From: Asticcacaulis benevestitus DSM 16100 = ATCC BAA-896
GTDB lineage: Bacteria; Pseudomonadota; Alphaproteobacteria; Caulobacterales; Caulobacteraceae
NCBI RefSeq assembly: GCF_000376105.1
Contig: NZ_AQWM01000002.1
Coordinates: 310,001-374,000, forward strand
Length of the DNA stretch: 64,000 bases
Direction: 5' to 3'
The first letter of the stretch is position 1. Each line of letters opens with the position of its first letter. The notes below the pieces were generated by a model, which was not told the origin of the DNA, did not search any database, and saw only the letters and a list, made by a program, of their open reading frames with translations. This document shows, piece by piece, positions 15,725 to 23,874 of this stretch. A program made the translations under genes and the position numbers.

Positions 15725-18064
15725 ATGATGTTACCCCTTTCGTGCCGTCTCCTGACAGGCACGGCGCTCGCCGGCGTGATGCTGGCGGGGCTGAGCTTTC
15801 CTGCGTTTTCCCAAGATACCGACCCAACCGAGGTGATCGTCACCGCGCAAAAGAAGGCTGAGCCGCTCAGCCGCGCACCGCTGACGGTTTCGGTTGTCTC
15901 CGGCACCCAGCTTGAAAAAGCCGGCGCGCACGATCTGAAGGACCTGCAGACCCTCACCCCATCGCTGCTGATCACCTCCACCGCCAATGAAGCCCAGACC
16001 ACGGCACGCCTGCGCGGCGTCGGCACGGTGGGTGACAATCCCGGCCTCGATTCCTCGGTCGGCGTGGTGATCGATGGCGTGTCGCGCGCCCGCACCGCCA
16101 CCGCCATGAGCGATCTGGGCGAGCTGGACCGCATCGAAATCCTCAAAGGGCCGCAGTCCGATATCTACGGCAAGGGCGCATCAGCCGGCATCATTCAGGT
16201 GGTCAGCAAGCTGCCGTCGTTCACGCCGCACGCATCGCTCGAACTGACGGCCGGCGAGCAGGGCACGCTCGGCGTCGCCGGTTACACCACCGGCAAGCTG
16301 GCCGATAAATGGGCCGGCTCGCTGTCGCTGGTGAAGCGCCAGCGCGAGGGGCAGTACCATGTCCATACCGGCGACGGCCCGCGCACCCAGACCGACGACG
16401 GCGATCAGAACTACTGGTCGGCGCGCGGTCAGTTGCTCTATGACGGCGACGGCTGGTCGCGCCTGCGCCTCATCGGCGACTACACCAAGCGCGATGAATC
16501 GTGCTGCGTCGGCACCGCCATCGCCATCGGCAGCACCCGCGCCTATGTCGATCAACTGGCGTCCGATGACGGCACGGCCTCGGTGGTCGATCCGAAGGCA
16601 CGTCAGGCGTGGTCCAACCGCTCGACCAAGCAGAAGCTGACCGATGCCGGTCTTTCGGCGCAATGGGATCTGCGCCTGGCCAATAATATGCAGCTCACCT
16701 CGATCACCGCCTATCGCCACTGGGATCACACCAATGGCTATGACGCCGATTTCTCCAGCGCCGATATCTATTACCGTGATCCTAATGGTGGCTTCGGCAA
16801 CCGGATCGATACCTGGTCGCAGGAAATCCGTCTCAATGGCCAAAACGGCGCGTTCGAATGGATGGCCGGTCTCTACGCCAATTCGGAAGACCTGACGCGC
16901 CACGACGAAACCCTTTACGGCGCCGATTACGAATCCTATCTCGGCCTGCTGTTGAGCGCCGGCGCCAATATCAACCGCGTGTCGCAACTGACCGGTCTGC
17001 CGGTCGGACAATCCTTTGTCGAAGGCGAAGGCAATCACGACACCTATCGTCAGCACGAGCGCAACACCGCCATCTTTGGTCATGCCGAGTGGCACATCAG
17101 CGAAACCGTCTCTCTGCTCGGCGGCCTGCGCTACAATAGCCAAACCAAGCGCCTGACCTCGGCCTATACCAACAGCGATGACGGGATTGCCTGCGCCAGC
17201 GCCTCGGTGAAGACCACCATCTGCCAGCCGTGGTCCAATCCGGCGTTCAATGACCTGACCCTCACACAGAAGAACACCGATAACGCCACGACCGGCTCGC
17301 TCAAGCTGAAATGGCAGGCGCGACCAAACCTGATGACCTATGCCTCCTACGCCACAGGCTGGAAGGGTGCGGGCTTCAATCTCGATCGCGAGCAGAACAG
17401 CAACCTGACGGCCGATACCGATACATCCTTCAAGCGTGAAACCTCGCAATCGGTCGAGATCGGCTTCAAGGGCCGCTTCCTCTCCCGCCGTCTGGCGCTC
17501 GATGTCGCGGCCTTCGATGAAAGCTTCCGCAACTTCCAGCTCAACACCTTCCTCGGCACCAACTTTGTCGTTAATTCGGTGCCGCGCCTGAAAAGCCAGG
17601 GCATCGAGGTCGAAAGCCGCTATCTGGTCGGTGATTTTACCCTCAATGGCGGCGTGACCTATAACGAGGCGACGTTCGGGCCCGAAGCCGTGCCGGGCGT
17701 GCCGCTGGTGGCCAATGGCACAGCGTCGTTCGCACCGCGCTGGTCGGGCGTATATGGCGTCGATTATGCTCACGCCGTCGGTCGTTACCGCTTCGTTGCC
17801 ACCCTCTCGGCCAAGTATAACAGCAGTTATAACACCGGCTCCGATCTGGCGCCGATTAAGATGCAACGCGCCTACACGCTTTATAATGGCCGCCTCAGCA
17901 TCGGCGCGCCGGATGAAAGCTGGGCGCTAGAACTGTGGGGCCAGAACCTGACGGACGATACCTACTACCAGGTCGCGTTTTCCGCGCCGTTCCAGGCCGG
18001 CAGCTACAAGGCGTTCCTTGGCCAGCCCCGTGCAGTGGGCCTGACCTTGCGGTTGAAGCGCTAA
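15725..18064 (+). CDS. TonB-dependent outer-membrane receptor
   Basis: The 779-residue protein has a signal peptide (probable cleavage after FPAFS, about residue 30), a TonB-box-like start TEVIVTAQKK, a plug domain (about 45-155, with LRGVGTVGDNPG and DRIEILKGPQSDIYGKGASAG) and a 22-strand barrel ending in RAVGLTLRLKR with the expected terminal aromatic/hydrophobic pattern. It imports a siderophore, vitamin or oligosaccharide using TonB energy, but the ligand cannot be read from sequence. ATG 15725 has AGAGG upstream; ATG 15728 is an alternative. No regulator or ABC transporter lies next to it. Confidence 0.93.
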   Translation: MMLPLSCRLLTGTALAGVMLAGLSFPAFSQDTDPTEVIVTAQKKAEPLSRAPLTVSVVSGTQLEKAGAHDLKDLQTLTPSLLITSTANEAQTTARLRGVGTVGDNPGLDSSVGVVIDGVSRARTATAMSDLGELDRIEILKGPQSDIYGKGASAGIIQVVSKLPSFTPHASLELTAGEQGTLGVAGYTTGKLADKWAGSLSLVKRQREGQYHVHTGDGPRTQTDDGDQNYWSARGQLLYDGDGWSRLRLIGDYTKRDESCCVGTAIAIGSTRAYVDQLASDDGTASVVDPKARQAWSNRSTKQKLTDAGLSAQWDLRLANNMQLTSITAYRHWDHTNGYDADFSSADIYYRDPNGGFGNRIDTWSQEIRLNGQNGAFEWMAGLYANSEDLTRHDETLYGADYESYLGLLLSAGANINRVSQLTGLPVGQSFVEGEGNHDTYRQHERNTAIFGHAEWHISETVSLLGGLRYNSQTKRLTSAYTNSDDGIACASASVKTTICQPWSNPAFNDLTLTQKNTDNATTGSLKLKWQARPNLMTYASYATGWKGAGFNLDREQNSNLTADTDTSFKRETSQSVEIGFKGRFLSRRLALDVAAFDESFRNFQLNTFLGTNFVVNSVPRLKSQGIEVESRYLVGDFTLNGGVTYNEATFGPEAVPGVPLVANGTASFAPRWSGVYGVDYAHAVGRYRFVATLSAKYNSSYNTGSDLAPIKMQRAYTLYNGRLSIGAPDESWALELWGQNLTDDTYYQVAFSAPFQAGSYKAFLGQPRAVGLTLRLKR

Positions 18065-18070
18065 GCCTCG

Positions 18071-18132
18071 CTCCCCCTCCCCGCACTTTGGGAGGGGGAC
18101 ATCGCGCCTGTGCGGTGATGATCGGGTTTCTT
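18071..18132. repeat. degenerate half copy of the 8.1-kb palindromic element
   Basis: CTCCCCCTCCCCGCACTTTG, then GGAGGGGGACATCGCG and, after a diverged stretch, ATCGGGTTTCTTGG. It corresponds to one half of the element at 8096-8242 with more substitutions, and lies between the receptor stop and trmD. Confidence 0.7.
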
Positions 18133-18178
18133 GGCTGTGATGGGTGACTCTTGCGCCGCTTGCGGTTATAGAGCCGGC

Positions 18179-18901
18179 ATGTCCGACCCTACACCTTACC
18201 AAGTCACCGTCCTGACCATGTTTCCGGAAGCCTTTCCGGGGCCGCTCGGCGTTTCGCTGATCGGCACGGCGTGGAAAGAATCTGCGCGCTGGGCCTTGGA
18301 AACACTGGACATTCGCAACTTTTCGAGCGATAAGCGCGGCTTTCTTGACGATACCCCCGCGGGCGGTGGCCCCGGTCAGGTCTTAAAGGCGGATGTGATC
18401 GCGCAAGCTCTTGATTCGATAGAGCTTAATGATCGCCCTCTTGTCTATATGAGCGCACGCGGCAGGCCCCTGACGCAAGCGAAGGTCAAGGAATGGGCCA
18501 CACGCCCAGGGCTGATTGTCCTGTGCGGGCGGTTTGAAGGGGTGGATCAGCGGGTGCTCGACAGCCGCGGGTTCGAAGAAATCAGCGTCGGCGACGCCGT
18601 CCTTGCGGGCGGAGAAGCGGCGGCGATGGTGACCATCGAGGCGGTGGTGCGACTTATACCGGGGGTTCTCGGCGCACAGGCCAGTCTCGATAATGAGAGC
18701 TTTGAGGATGGACTCCTGGAGCAGCCGCAGTTCACAAGACCGCGGACGTTCGAGGGCCTCGACATCCCCGAAGTGCTGCTGAACGGCGACCATAAAAAGG
18801 CTGCCAAGTGGCGACAGGAGCAAAGAGAGGCGACCACGAAGGAACGACGGCCTGATCTATGGGCGGCGTATCTTTCCAAATCACAGCTAAAAGGCAAATA
18901 A
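18179..18901 (+). CDS. trmD: tRNA (guanine-N1)-methyltransferase
   Basis: TrmD methylates G37 of tRNAs using SAM through a trefoil-knot SPOUT fold. The 240-residue protein has [32 protein letters not shown] and the [11 protein letters not shown] knot motif. ATG 18179 gives [17 protein letters not shown]; the in-frame sequence before it crosses a repeat. rplS follows, the usual partner; rpsP and rimM, which normally precede trmD, are not here. Confidence 0.96.
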   Translation: MSDPTPYQVTVLTMFPEAFPGPLGVSLIGTAWKESARWALETLDIRNFSSDKRGFLDDTPAGGGPGQVLKADVIAQALDSIELNDRPLVYMSARGRPLTQAKVKEWATRPGLIVLCGRFEGVDQRVLDSRGFEEISVGDAVLAGGEAAAMVTIEAVVRLIPGVLGAQASLDNESFEDGLLEQPQFTRPRTFEGLDIPEVLLNGDHKKAAKWRQEQREATTKERRPDLWAAYLSKSQLKGK

Positions 18902-18944
18902 GCCTCAACGTGTCGAAAGACGCATAATTATTAGGAGCGTTCCT

Positions 18945-19388
18945 ATGAACCTGCTGCAAAAGATTGAAGCCGAAGAAGTCGCCAAGATGCGCGGCACCAA
19001 GGTATTCCCCCAATTCCAGCCTGGCGACACCCTGCGCGTCAGCGTCAAGATCAAGGAAGGCGAGCGCGAACGCGTTCAGGCTTTCGAAGGCGTGTGCATC
19101 GCCCGTGCCGGCGCCGGCATCAATGAAAACTTCACCGTCCGCAAGATCTCCTTCGGCGAAGGCGTTGAGCGCGTATTCCCGCTGCTGTCGCCGCTGATCG
19201 AAGGCATCGAAGTGAAGCGTCGCGGTGTTGTCCGTCGCGCCAAGCTCTACTATCTGCGCGATCGCCGCGGTAAGGCTGCCCGTATCGTCGAGCGTTCGAT
19301 GAACTCGACGCGCGGCTCCAAGGGCGCCGAACTTCGCGCGCAACTGACCGCCGCTGAGTCCTCGGGCAACCCGGACGCCGAAGCGTAA
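18945..19388 (+). CDS. rplS: 50S ribosomal protein L19
   Basis: L19 sits at the 30S-50S interface. The 147-residue protein contains [30 protein letters not shown] and [23 protein letters not shown], all diagnostic. It is slightly longer than E. coli L19 (about 115) because of a C-terminal extension rich in Ser, Ala and Glu, common in alphaproteobacteria. AGGAGCG precedes the ATG by 7 bases. Confidence 0.97.
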   Translation: MNLLQKIEAEEVAKMRGTKVFPQFQPGDTLRVSVKIKEGERERVQAFEGVCIARAGAGINENFTVRKISFGEGVERVFPLLSPLIEGIEVKRRGVVRRAKLYYLRDRRGKAARIVERSMNSTRGSKGAELRAQLTAAESSGNPDAEA

Positions 19389-19404
19389 GCTTTTAAACCG
19401 ACCC

Positions 19405-19445
19405 AATAAAAAACCCCGCTCTGGCAACAGGGCGGGGTTTTTTAT
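19405..19445. terminator. bidirectional intrinsic terminator after rplS
   Basis: ATAAAAAACCCCGCCCTG-type arms pair around a short CTGGCAACAG loop, with A6 and T6 runs on the two sides. It terminates rplS and could also serve the minus-strand gene beyond. Confidence 0.93.
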
Positions 19446-19461
19446 GGTTTGATGGCCGGTC

Positions 19462-19558
19462 TTAGAGCGCCGATCTGATTGAATCAGATCGGCGCTCTAA
19501 TTTTTTGTTTTGACGCGCTTTTTTATCCGAAAAGTGCGTCACACTTTTCGGAAAGCGC
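19462..19558. repeat. tandem palindromes of the widespread alphaproteobacterial type
   Basis: The first palindrome (19462-19500) has 19-base arms TTAGAGCGCCGATCTGATT that pair perfectly, and is followed by T6. The second (19515-19558) is GCGCTTTTTTATCCGAAAAGTG and its imperfect complement, preceded by TTTTGACGC and ending GCGCTCTAA. The second part matches my recollection of a repeat common between genes in Rhizobiales and Caulobacterales. It abuts the stop of the minus-strand CxxC protein gene and could terminate it. Confidence 0.8.
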
Positions 19559-19559
19559 T

Positions 19560-20438
19560 CTAAAAGCTCGATGGCGCCGCACCCGGACCATAATCCTTGT
19601 CGGCGCTCAATCCCGGCGCCGGCGCCAGACTGGAGGATGAGGACGACGCCGAGGTTTCACTGCCAAACGGCATCAGGTTTTTAGGGAGATGCAGCAGATC
19701 CTTGACATCGGTTTCGAGATCTCCGGGCAAGCCCAGGTCCTCGCGGATGAAGTGATAGGCCTTGTTGCTGGCGCAGCTACAGACGCGCAGTTCGTTATTC
19801 TTGTTGCGCCAGATGACGATGGGATAGGCGACATTGACCTTGCTGTTGCGCAACAGCGGCGCAAGCTGGTTGATGAAGTCGCGCGACGCCCAGACCACGC
19901 CCGAGCGCGCCAGATCGTTATCGGCCACGGCGATGTTCTCGGCCTTCCAGGCTTCCGGCGCGGCGTTGCGCCATTGCTGGTAAAGCAGCCAGCTCCGGTT
20001 CAGCCACAGCTCGGCGATGGTCGAGCGTTCCTCCGGCGTCGATTGCTTGACATTGCCATTGTCCTCGCGGGCAAAAGCGACGATGCGGGTCTCGACGCCA
20101 CCGGCCTGCAGGCGCGGAAACTCGACATCCTCATAGGCGCGGCACGGGGCGCAATCGCGGTACGTCACAAGATAGACCCAGCGCTTGTCCACCGGCTTGG
20201 TCACGGCTGTGGTGATACCGGATGCGGGGCCTGTGGTAAGGACATCCTTCTGGAAATCGGGCGAAACGTAATCGGCGCGCGTCAACAGGCTGGTAATGGC
20301 GGCGGCATCGGTCGGGCTGGCGATGGTGACCGGGGCATAGCGCTGGACCTGATCCCACCACACCCAGTAACCGACGCCAAACAGGGCCGGGCAGATCACC
20401 ACAAAGGCCATGGCCCATAGCAGGAATTTACGGTTCAT
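19560..20438 (-). CDS. membrane-anchored thioredoxin-fold protein with CAPC motif
   Basis: The 292-residue protein has one N-terminal membrane helix (about residues 5-27), then a periplasmic domain. YLVTYRDCAPCRAYEDVEFPRL (Cys96 and Cys99) is a thioredoxin-type CxxC active site at the start of a helix. A second cysteine pair (VCSCAS) lies near residue 230. A Ser-rich and Pro-rich tail ends the protein. A role in periplasmic disulfide exchange, or in a conjugation-like TraF/TrbB-type thiol protein, is possible but not shown. ATG 20438 is preferred over an upstream in-frame start because the membrane helix then begins normally. Confidence 0.65.
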   Translation of the reverse strand: MNRKFLLWAMAFVVICPALFGVGYWVWWDQVQRYAPVTIASPTDAAAITSLLTRADYVSPDFQKDVLTTGPASGITTAVTKPVDKRWVYLVTYRDCAPCRAYEDVEFPRLQAGGVETRIVAFAREDNGNVKQSTPEERSTIAELWLNRSWLLYQQWRNAAPEAWKAENIAVADNDLARSGVVWASRDFINQLAPLLRNSKVNVAYPIVIWRNKNNELRVCSCASNKAYHFIREDLGLPGDLETDVKDLLHLPKNLMPFGSETSASSSSSSLAPAPGLSADKDYGPGAAPSSF

Positions 20439-20558
20439 ATGTACCCCCACGCGCCTTGCGGCACCGCTCATCTGCGGCCGACTATAATCGTTAACGTGCT
20501 AGCGCGAAAGGCATCATGGTTAATATAAGAAATCCATTCAAATGAACGGATAAGCGCC

Positions 20559-20708
20559 CTAACGCTGCAGAAACATCGTGCACAGGGCAAAAACCACACA
20601 CCCTATGGCCATGACCCACAGAGCGACATAGGGCAGCAGCGCCTTGGGACGGCGACGATCTTCGCTGACAGGTTTTACGCTTAGCGGTTTGGCAAGGCTA
20701 TCGGGCAT
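20559..20708 (-). CDS. 49-residue putative single-pass membrane protein
   Basis: The open frame MPDSLAKPLSVKP... has a positively charged stretch (EDRRRPK, residues 16-22) followed by one hydrophobic segment (about residues 24-46) and ends FLQR. This is the layout of a small bitopic membrane protein. It lies between the CxxC protein and the divergent acyltransferase, in about 350 bases otherwise without a gene. No strong Shine-Dalgarno is visible; coding status rests only on the amphipathic layout. Confidence 0.45.
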   Translation of the reverse strand: MPDSLAKPLSVKPVSEDRRRPKALLPYVALWVMAIGCVVFALCTMFLQR

Positions 20709-20793
20709 GAACCCGTCATATAGGGATGCGGCGTGATTGCCAAGGGCCTGCCGAGTGCTTGCTCAGATCGGGCAAACAGGTCTACCAAGGGCC

Positions 20794-21618
20794 ATGGCGA
20801 CACGGCATATTATCGACGAACTGATCCATGAGCGGGCACCAGGGCTGGTGGCCTCGCCCGTCTGGCCTGTCGCGCAGCCCGTGCTCTATGCCCTCCTGGG
20901 GCGCCATAAGGCCGTGCGCATGGCCGATGCGGTGGCGCACAAGGGCGGTGCGGAAAGCCTCGATTACGTCTCGAAACTGCTGTCGCTTGAGGTGGTCACC
21001 CGCGGTCTTGAGCGCGTGCCACAGTCCGGCCGCTGCGTCGTCGTCTGCAATCACCCGACGGGCATCGCTGATGGCATCGCCGTCTATGACGCCCTCCTGA
21101 AGCGCCGGCCTGACGCCATCTTTTTCGCCAATGCCGACGCCCTGCGCGTCAATCCGCGCTTCGCCGAGGCGCTTATTCCGGTGGAGTGGGTCGAGGCCAA
21201 GCGCACCCGCGACAAAACCCGCGCCACCCTGCAAGGGGCGAAGGCCGCTTTCGAGGCCGAACGCTGCGTCGTCATGTTTCCGGCCGGACGGCTGGCCAGG
21301 CGCGATGCTCAGGGCCGGCTGGTCGATCCGGCGTGGGCTCCGACCGCTGTATCGCTGGCGCAGAAATATAACGCGGACATCGTGCCGATGCACCTTGCCG
21401 GGCCGGACAGCGTCTGGTTTCACCTGTTCAACCGTTTTTCACAGGAACTGCGCGACATCACCCTGTTCCATGAGTTCCTCAACAAGGCCGGCAAGCGTTT
21501 CGACCTGACCGTGGGGCCGGTGATCGCGCCGCAGACCGAAGGGTTGGACACGGACAGCCTTAAGGCCTATGTCGAACAGACGCTGCAAGCCCATCCCGAC
21601 GAGCCGTTTCATGCCTGA
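20794..21618 (+). CDS. PlsC-like lysophospholipid acyltransferase family protein
   Basis: The 274-residue protein contains the acyltransferase block VVVCNHPTGIADG, an H-x5-D variant of the NHx4D motif, followed by VMFPAGRLARR (resembling FPEGTR) and IVPMHLAGPDS. This places it among glycerolipid or hemolysin-type acyltransferases acting at the inner-membrane face. ATG 20794 is preceded by CCAAGGGC. It overlaps tsaE-amgK: its TGA lies inside ATGCCTGA, so the two are translationally coupled. Confidence 0.8.
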   Translation: MATRHIIDELIHERAPGLVASPVWPVAQPVLYALLGRHKAVRMADAVAHKGGAESLDYVSKLLSLEVVTRGLERVPQSGRCVVVCNHPTGIADGIAVYDALLKRRPDAIFFANADALRVNPRFAEALIPVEWVEAKRTRDKTRATLQGAKAAFEAERCVVMFPAGRLARRDAQGRLVDPAWAPTAVSLAQKYNADIVPMHLAGPDSVWFHLFNRFSQELRDITLFHEFLNKAGKRFDLTVGPVIAPQTEGLDTDSLKAYVEQTLQAHPDEPFHA

Positions 21619-23164
21619 TCTCACCAAAGCCCAAACCCTGCATTTGCCCGATGAAGCCGCCACAATCGATCTGGGCGCACGCCTCGCGCCCCAGCTTAAA
21701 AGCGGCGATATCGTCTATCTGCGTGGCGGTCTCGGCATGGGCAAGTCGTCGCTGGCACGCGCAATGATCCGTACACTGACGAGTTCTGATCAAGACGTGC
21801 CGTCGCCGACCTTTACCCTGATGCAGACCTATGACACAGCGGATTTTCAGATCGCCCACCTCGATCTCTATCGCCTGAAAGCGCCGGAAGAATCTTATGA
21901 ACTGGGGCTCGACGACGCCTTGGCCTATAGCGTTTTGTTGATCGAATGGCCGGAGCGGCTGGGTCATTTGGGCTTTGACGATCGCCTCGATATCATCCTA
22001 GAAGAAGCCGATAGGGATCAGGGCCGAAAGGTCACGATAACACCGCATGGGCGCTTCAGAAACATAATGCCGGATTTCAACGTTTCAGATCGTGAAAGTC
22101 TTAAACAACGGTTCCTGAGCGATGCCGGTTTTGCCGACGCCATGCGCCAGCCCCTGCCCGGTGACGCCTCAACGCGACGCTACGAGCGTCTGGTACGCGC
22201 CGATGGTCAAAGCTTTATGCTGATGGATCAGCCGCCCGTGCCGGGAGCAGAGCCTTGCCGGCCGGGAGAAAGCGAATCTGAGCGGCGGACTTCGGGCTAT
22301 TTCGCCCTGGCGCGCCTTTCTGGCGGGCGAATCGAGGCCTTTGTAGCGGTGGCCGACTATTTGCGGACGCAAGGACTATCGGCACCGGACATCATCGCGG
22401 TGGACTCAGGCAATGGCCTGCTGATCAGCGAAGATCTGGGCGCCGATGTCTTTGTGACCCTGATCGACCAGGGGCAGGACGCAGCGCCGCTCTATCTGGC
22501 AGCCATCGAGGTTCAGGCCAAGCTACACGCGGTGACGCCGCCGGACGTGCTGCCGGGCGGCTGGCCCCTGCTCGCCTATGACGATCTGGCGCTGAAAACA
22601 GGCGCCGAGGTCTTCACCGAGTGGTATCCGCACTATGATCCGGCCTGCACGCTGGATACGACGGCCCTGGCTGAATGGGAAGCGCTGTGGGCGCCCTTGC
22701 GCCAACGCGCCGAAGCCGGCGCAACCGTCTTTATCCATCGCGACTTCCACGCCGAAAACCTGCTGTGGTTGCCAGAACGCGAAGGCATTCAGCGCGTGGG
22801 TCTGATCGATTTTCAGGATGCCCTGCGCGCGCACCCGTCCTGGGATCTGCTGTCGCTGTTGCAGGACGCCCGCCGCGATGTGTCGCCCGAGCTGGAAGCC
22901 CTGTGTCTGGATCATTATTTCAAATTGCGTCCGCAGGTCGATCGCGCCGCCTTCATGCGCGACTATACGGCGCTGGCCACGCTTAACGCCGCGCGCATCC
23001 TCGGCGTATTCGCCCGTCTGGTGACGCGGGATCACAAACCGAAATATGCGGCCTTCATGCCGCGCATGTTGGGGCACCTAAGCCGCAATCTTCGTGCCGA
23101 CGGCATGGAGGGCTTGCGCGATTGGTTCGGCCGCTATGGCTTCAACGACAGGCTGATATCATGA
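21611..23164 (+). CDS. tsaE-amgK: TsaE-AmgK fusion: tRNA t6A ATPase joined to amino-sugar kinase
   Basis: The 517-residue protein joins two enzymes. Residues about 1-150 are TsaE, the ATPase of the t6A37 tRNA-modification complex, with P-loop GGLGMGKS (39-46), PSPTFTLMQTY and HLDLYRL. Residues about 165-517 are an aminoglycoside-phosphotransferase-type kinase like AmgK, which phosphorylates MurNAc/GlcNAc at C1, with catalytic HRDFHAEN and LIDFQDA. murU follows with an ATGA overlap, which supports the AmgK call because the AmgK-MurU pair forms UDP-MurNAc in cell-wall recycling. ATG 21611 overlaps the preceding stop. Confidence 0.9.
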   Translation: MPDLTKAQTLHLPDEAATIDLGARLAPQLKSGDIVYLRGGLGMGKSSLARAMIRTLTSSDQDVPSPTFTLMQTYDTADFQIAHLDLYRLKAPEESYELGLDDALAYSVLLIEWPERLGHLGFDDRLDIILEEADRDQGRKVTITPHGRFRNIMPDFNVSDRESLKQRFLSDAGFADAMRQPLPGDASTRRYERLVRADGQSFMLMDQPPVPGAEPCRPGESESERRTSGYFALARLSGGRIEAFVAVADYLRTQGLSAPDIIAVDSGNGLLISEDLGADVFVTLIDQGQDAAPLYLAAIEVQAKLHAVTPPDVLPGGWPLLAYDDLALKTGAEVFTEWYPHYDPACTLDTTALAEWEALWAPLRQRAEAGATVFIHRDFHAENLLWLPEREGIQRVGLIDFQDALRAHPSWDLLSLLQDARRDVSPELEALCLDHYFKLRPQVDRAAFMRDYTALATLNAARILGVFARLVTRDHKPKYAAFMPRMLGHLSRNLRADGMEGLRDWFGRYGFNDRLIS

Positions 23165-23874
23165 CACGCGCCCCTGAAACCGCCTTTATTCTGGCCGCCG
23201 GCCTCGGCACGCGGATGCGGCCTCTGACCGATGACAAGCCGAAAGCCTTGGTCGAGGTCGCGGGGCGGACCCTGATCGACCATATGCTTGATCGTCTCAA
23301 GGCGGCCGGCGCGAAGCGTTTCGTGGTCAATGTCCACTACTTCGCCGACAAGCTGGAAGCCCATCTGAAAACGCGCAGCGATCTCGATATCCTTATTTCC
23401 GATGAACGCGACGCCCTGCTGGAAACCGGTGGTGGCCTGAAAAAAGCCCGCCCCCTGCTCGGCGATGATCCGGTCTGGGTGGTCAATACCGACAGCGTCT
23501 GGCTGGAGGACGCCGGTCATGACGCCATGAAGGATCTGGCGCAGATGTGGAACCCTGAGACCATGGACGCCGCCCTAATGCTGGCCCCGCTTGCGCGCTC
23601 CATGGGCTTCGACGGCCATGGCGACTTCTTTCTGGACGGCACCGCCTTACGGTTTCGCGGCGAGGCGGCGCAGGCGCCCTATGCCTATATGGGCGTGCAG
23701 ATCACCAGACCGCAGATCGTCGATGGTGTCGATGAAGCGGCTTTTTCCCTGTCGAAAATCTGGCGCAGACTCGCGCCTGAAGGTCGTCTGCACGGCAGCG
23801 TCATGACCGGCGACTGGATGCATGTCGGTGATCCGGCAGCGCGCGATGCCGCCGAGGCGCGCCTTAGGTCATGA
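23161..23874 (+). CDS. murU: N-acetylmuramate-1-phosphate uridylyltransferase (MurU-like)
   Basis: The 237-residue nucleotidyltransferase converts MurNAc-1-phosphate to UDP-MurNAc. The N-terminal signature FILAAGLGTRMRPLTDDKPK is the sugar-nucleotidyltransferase NTP-binding motif; VNTDSVW carries the metal-binding Asp, and TGDWMHVGDP is the usual late motif. The ATG overlaps the amgK stop (ATGA) and its own stop overlaps addB (ATGA). It could act on another sugar phosphate, but the neighbour amgK makes MurNAc-1-P likely. Confidence 0.88.
   Translation: MTRAPETAFILAAGLGTRMRPLTDDKPKALVEVAGRTLIDHMLDRLKAAGAKRFVVNVHYFADKLEAHLKTRSDLDILISDERDALLETGGGLKKARPLLGDDPVWVVNTDSVWLEDAGHDAMKDLAQMWNPETMDAALMLAPLARSMGFDGHGDFFLDGTALRFRGEAAQAPYAYMGVQITRPQIVDGVDEAAFSLSKIWRRLAPEGRLHGSVMTGDWMHVGDPAARDAAEARLRS

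Noticed and set aside
16181-17866. 561-codon minus-strand frame opposite the TonB-dependent receptor
   Set aside because: The receptor reads clearly from signal peptide to barrel end; the opposite frame has no domain.
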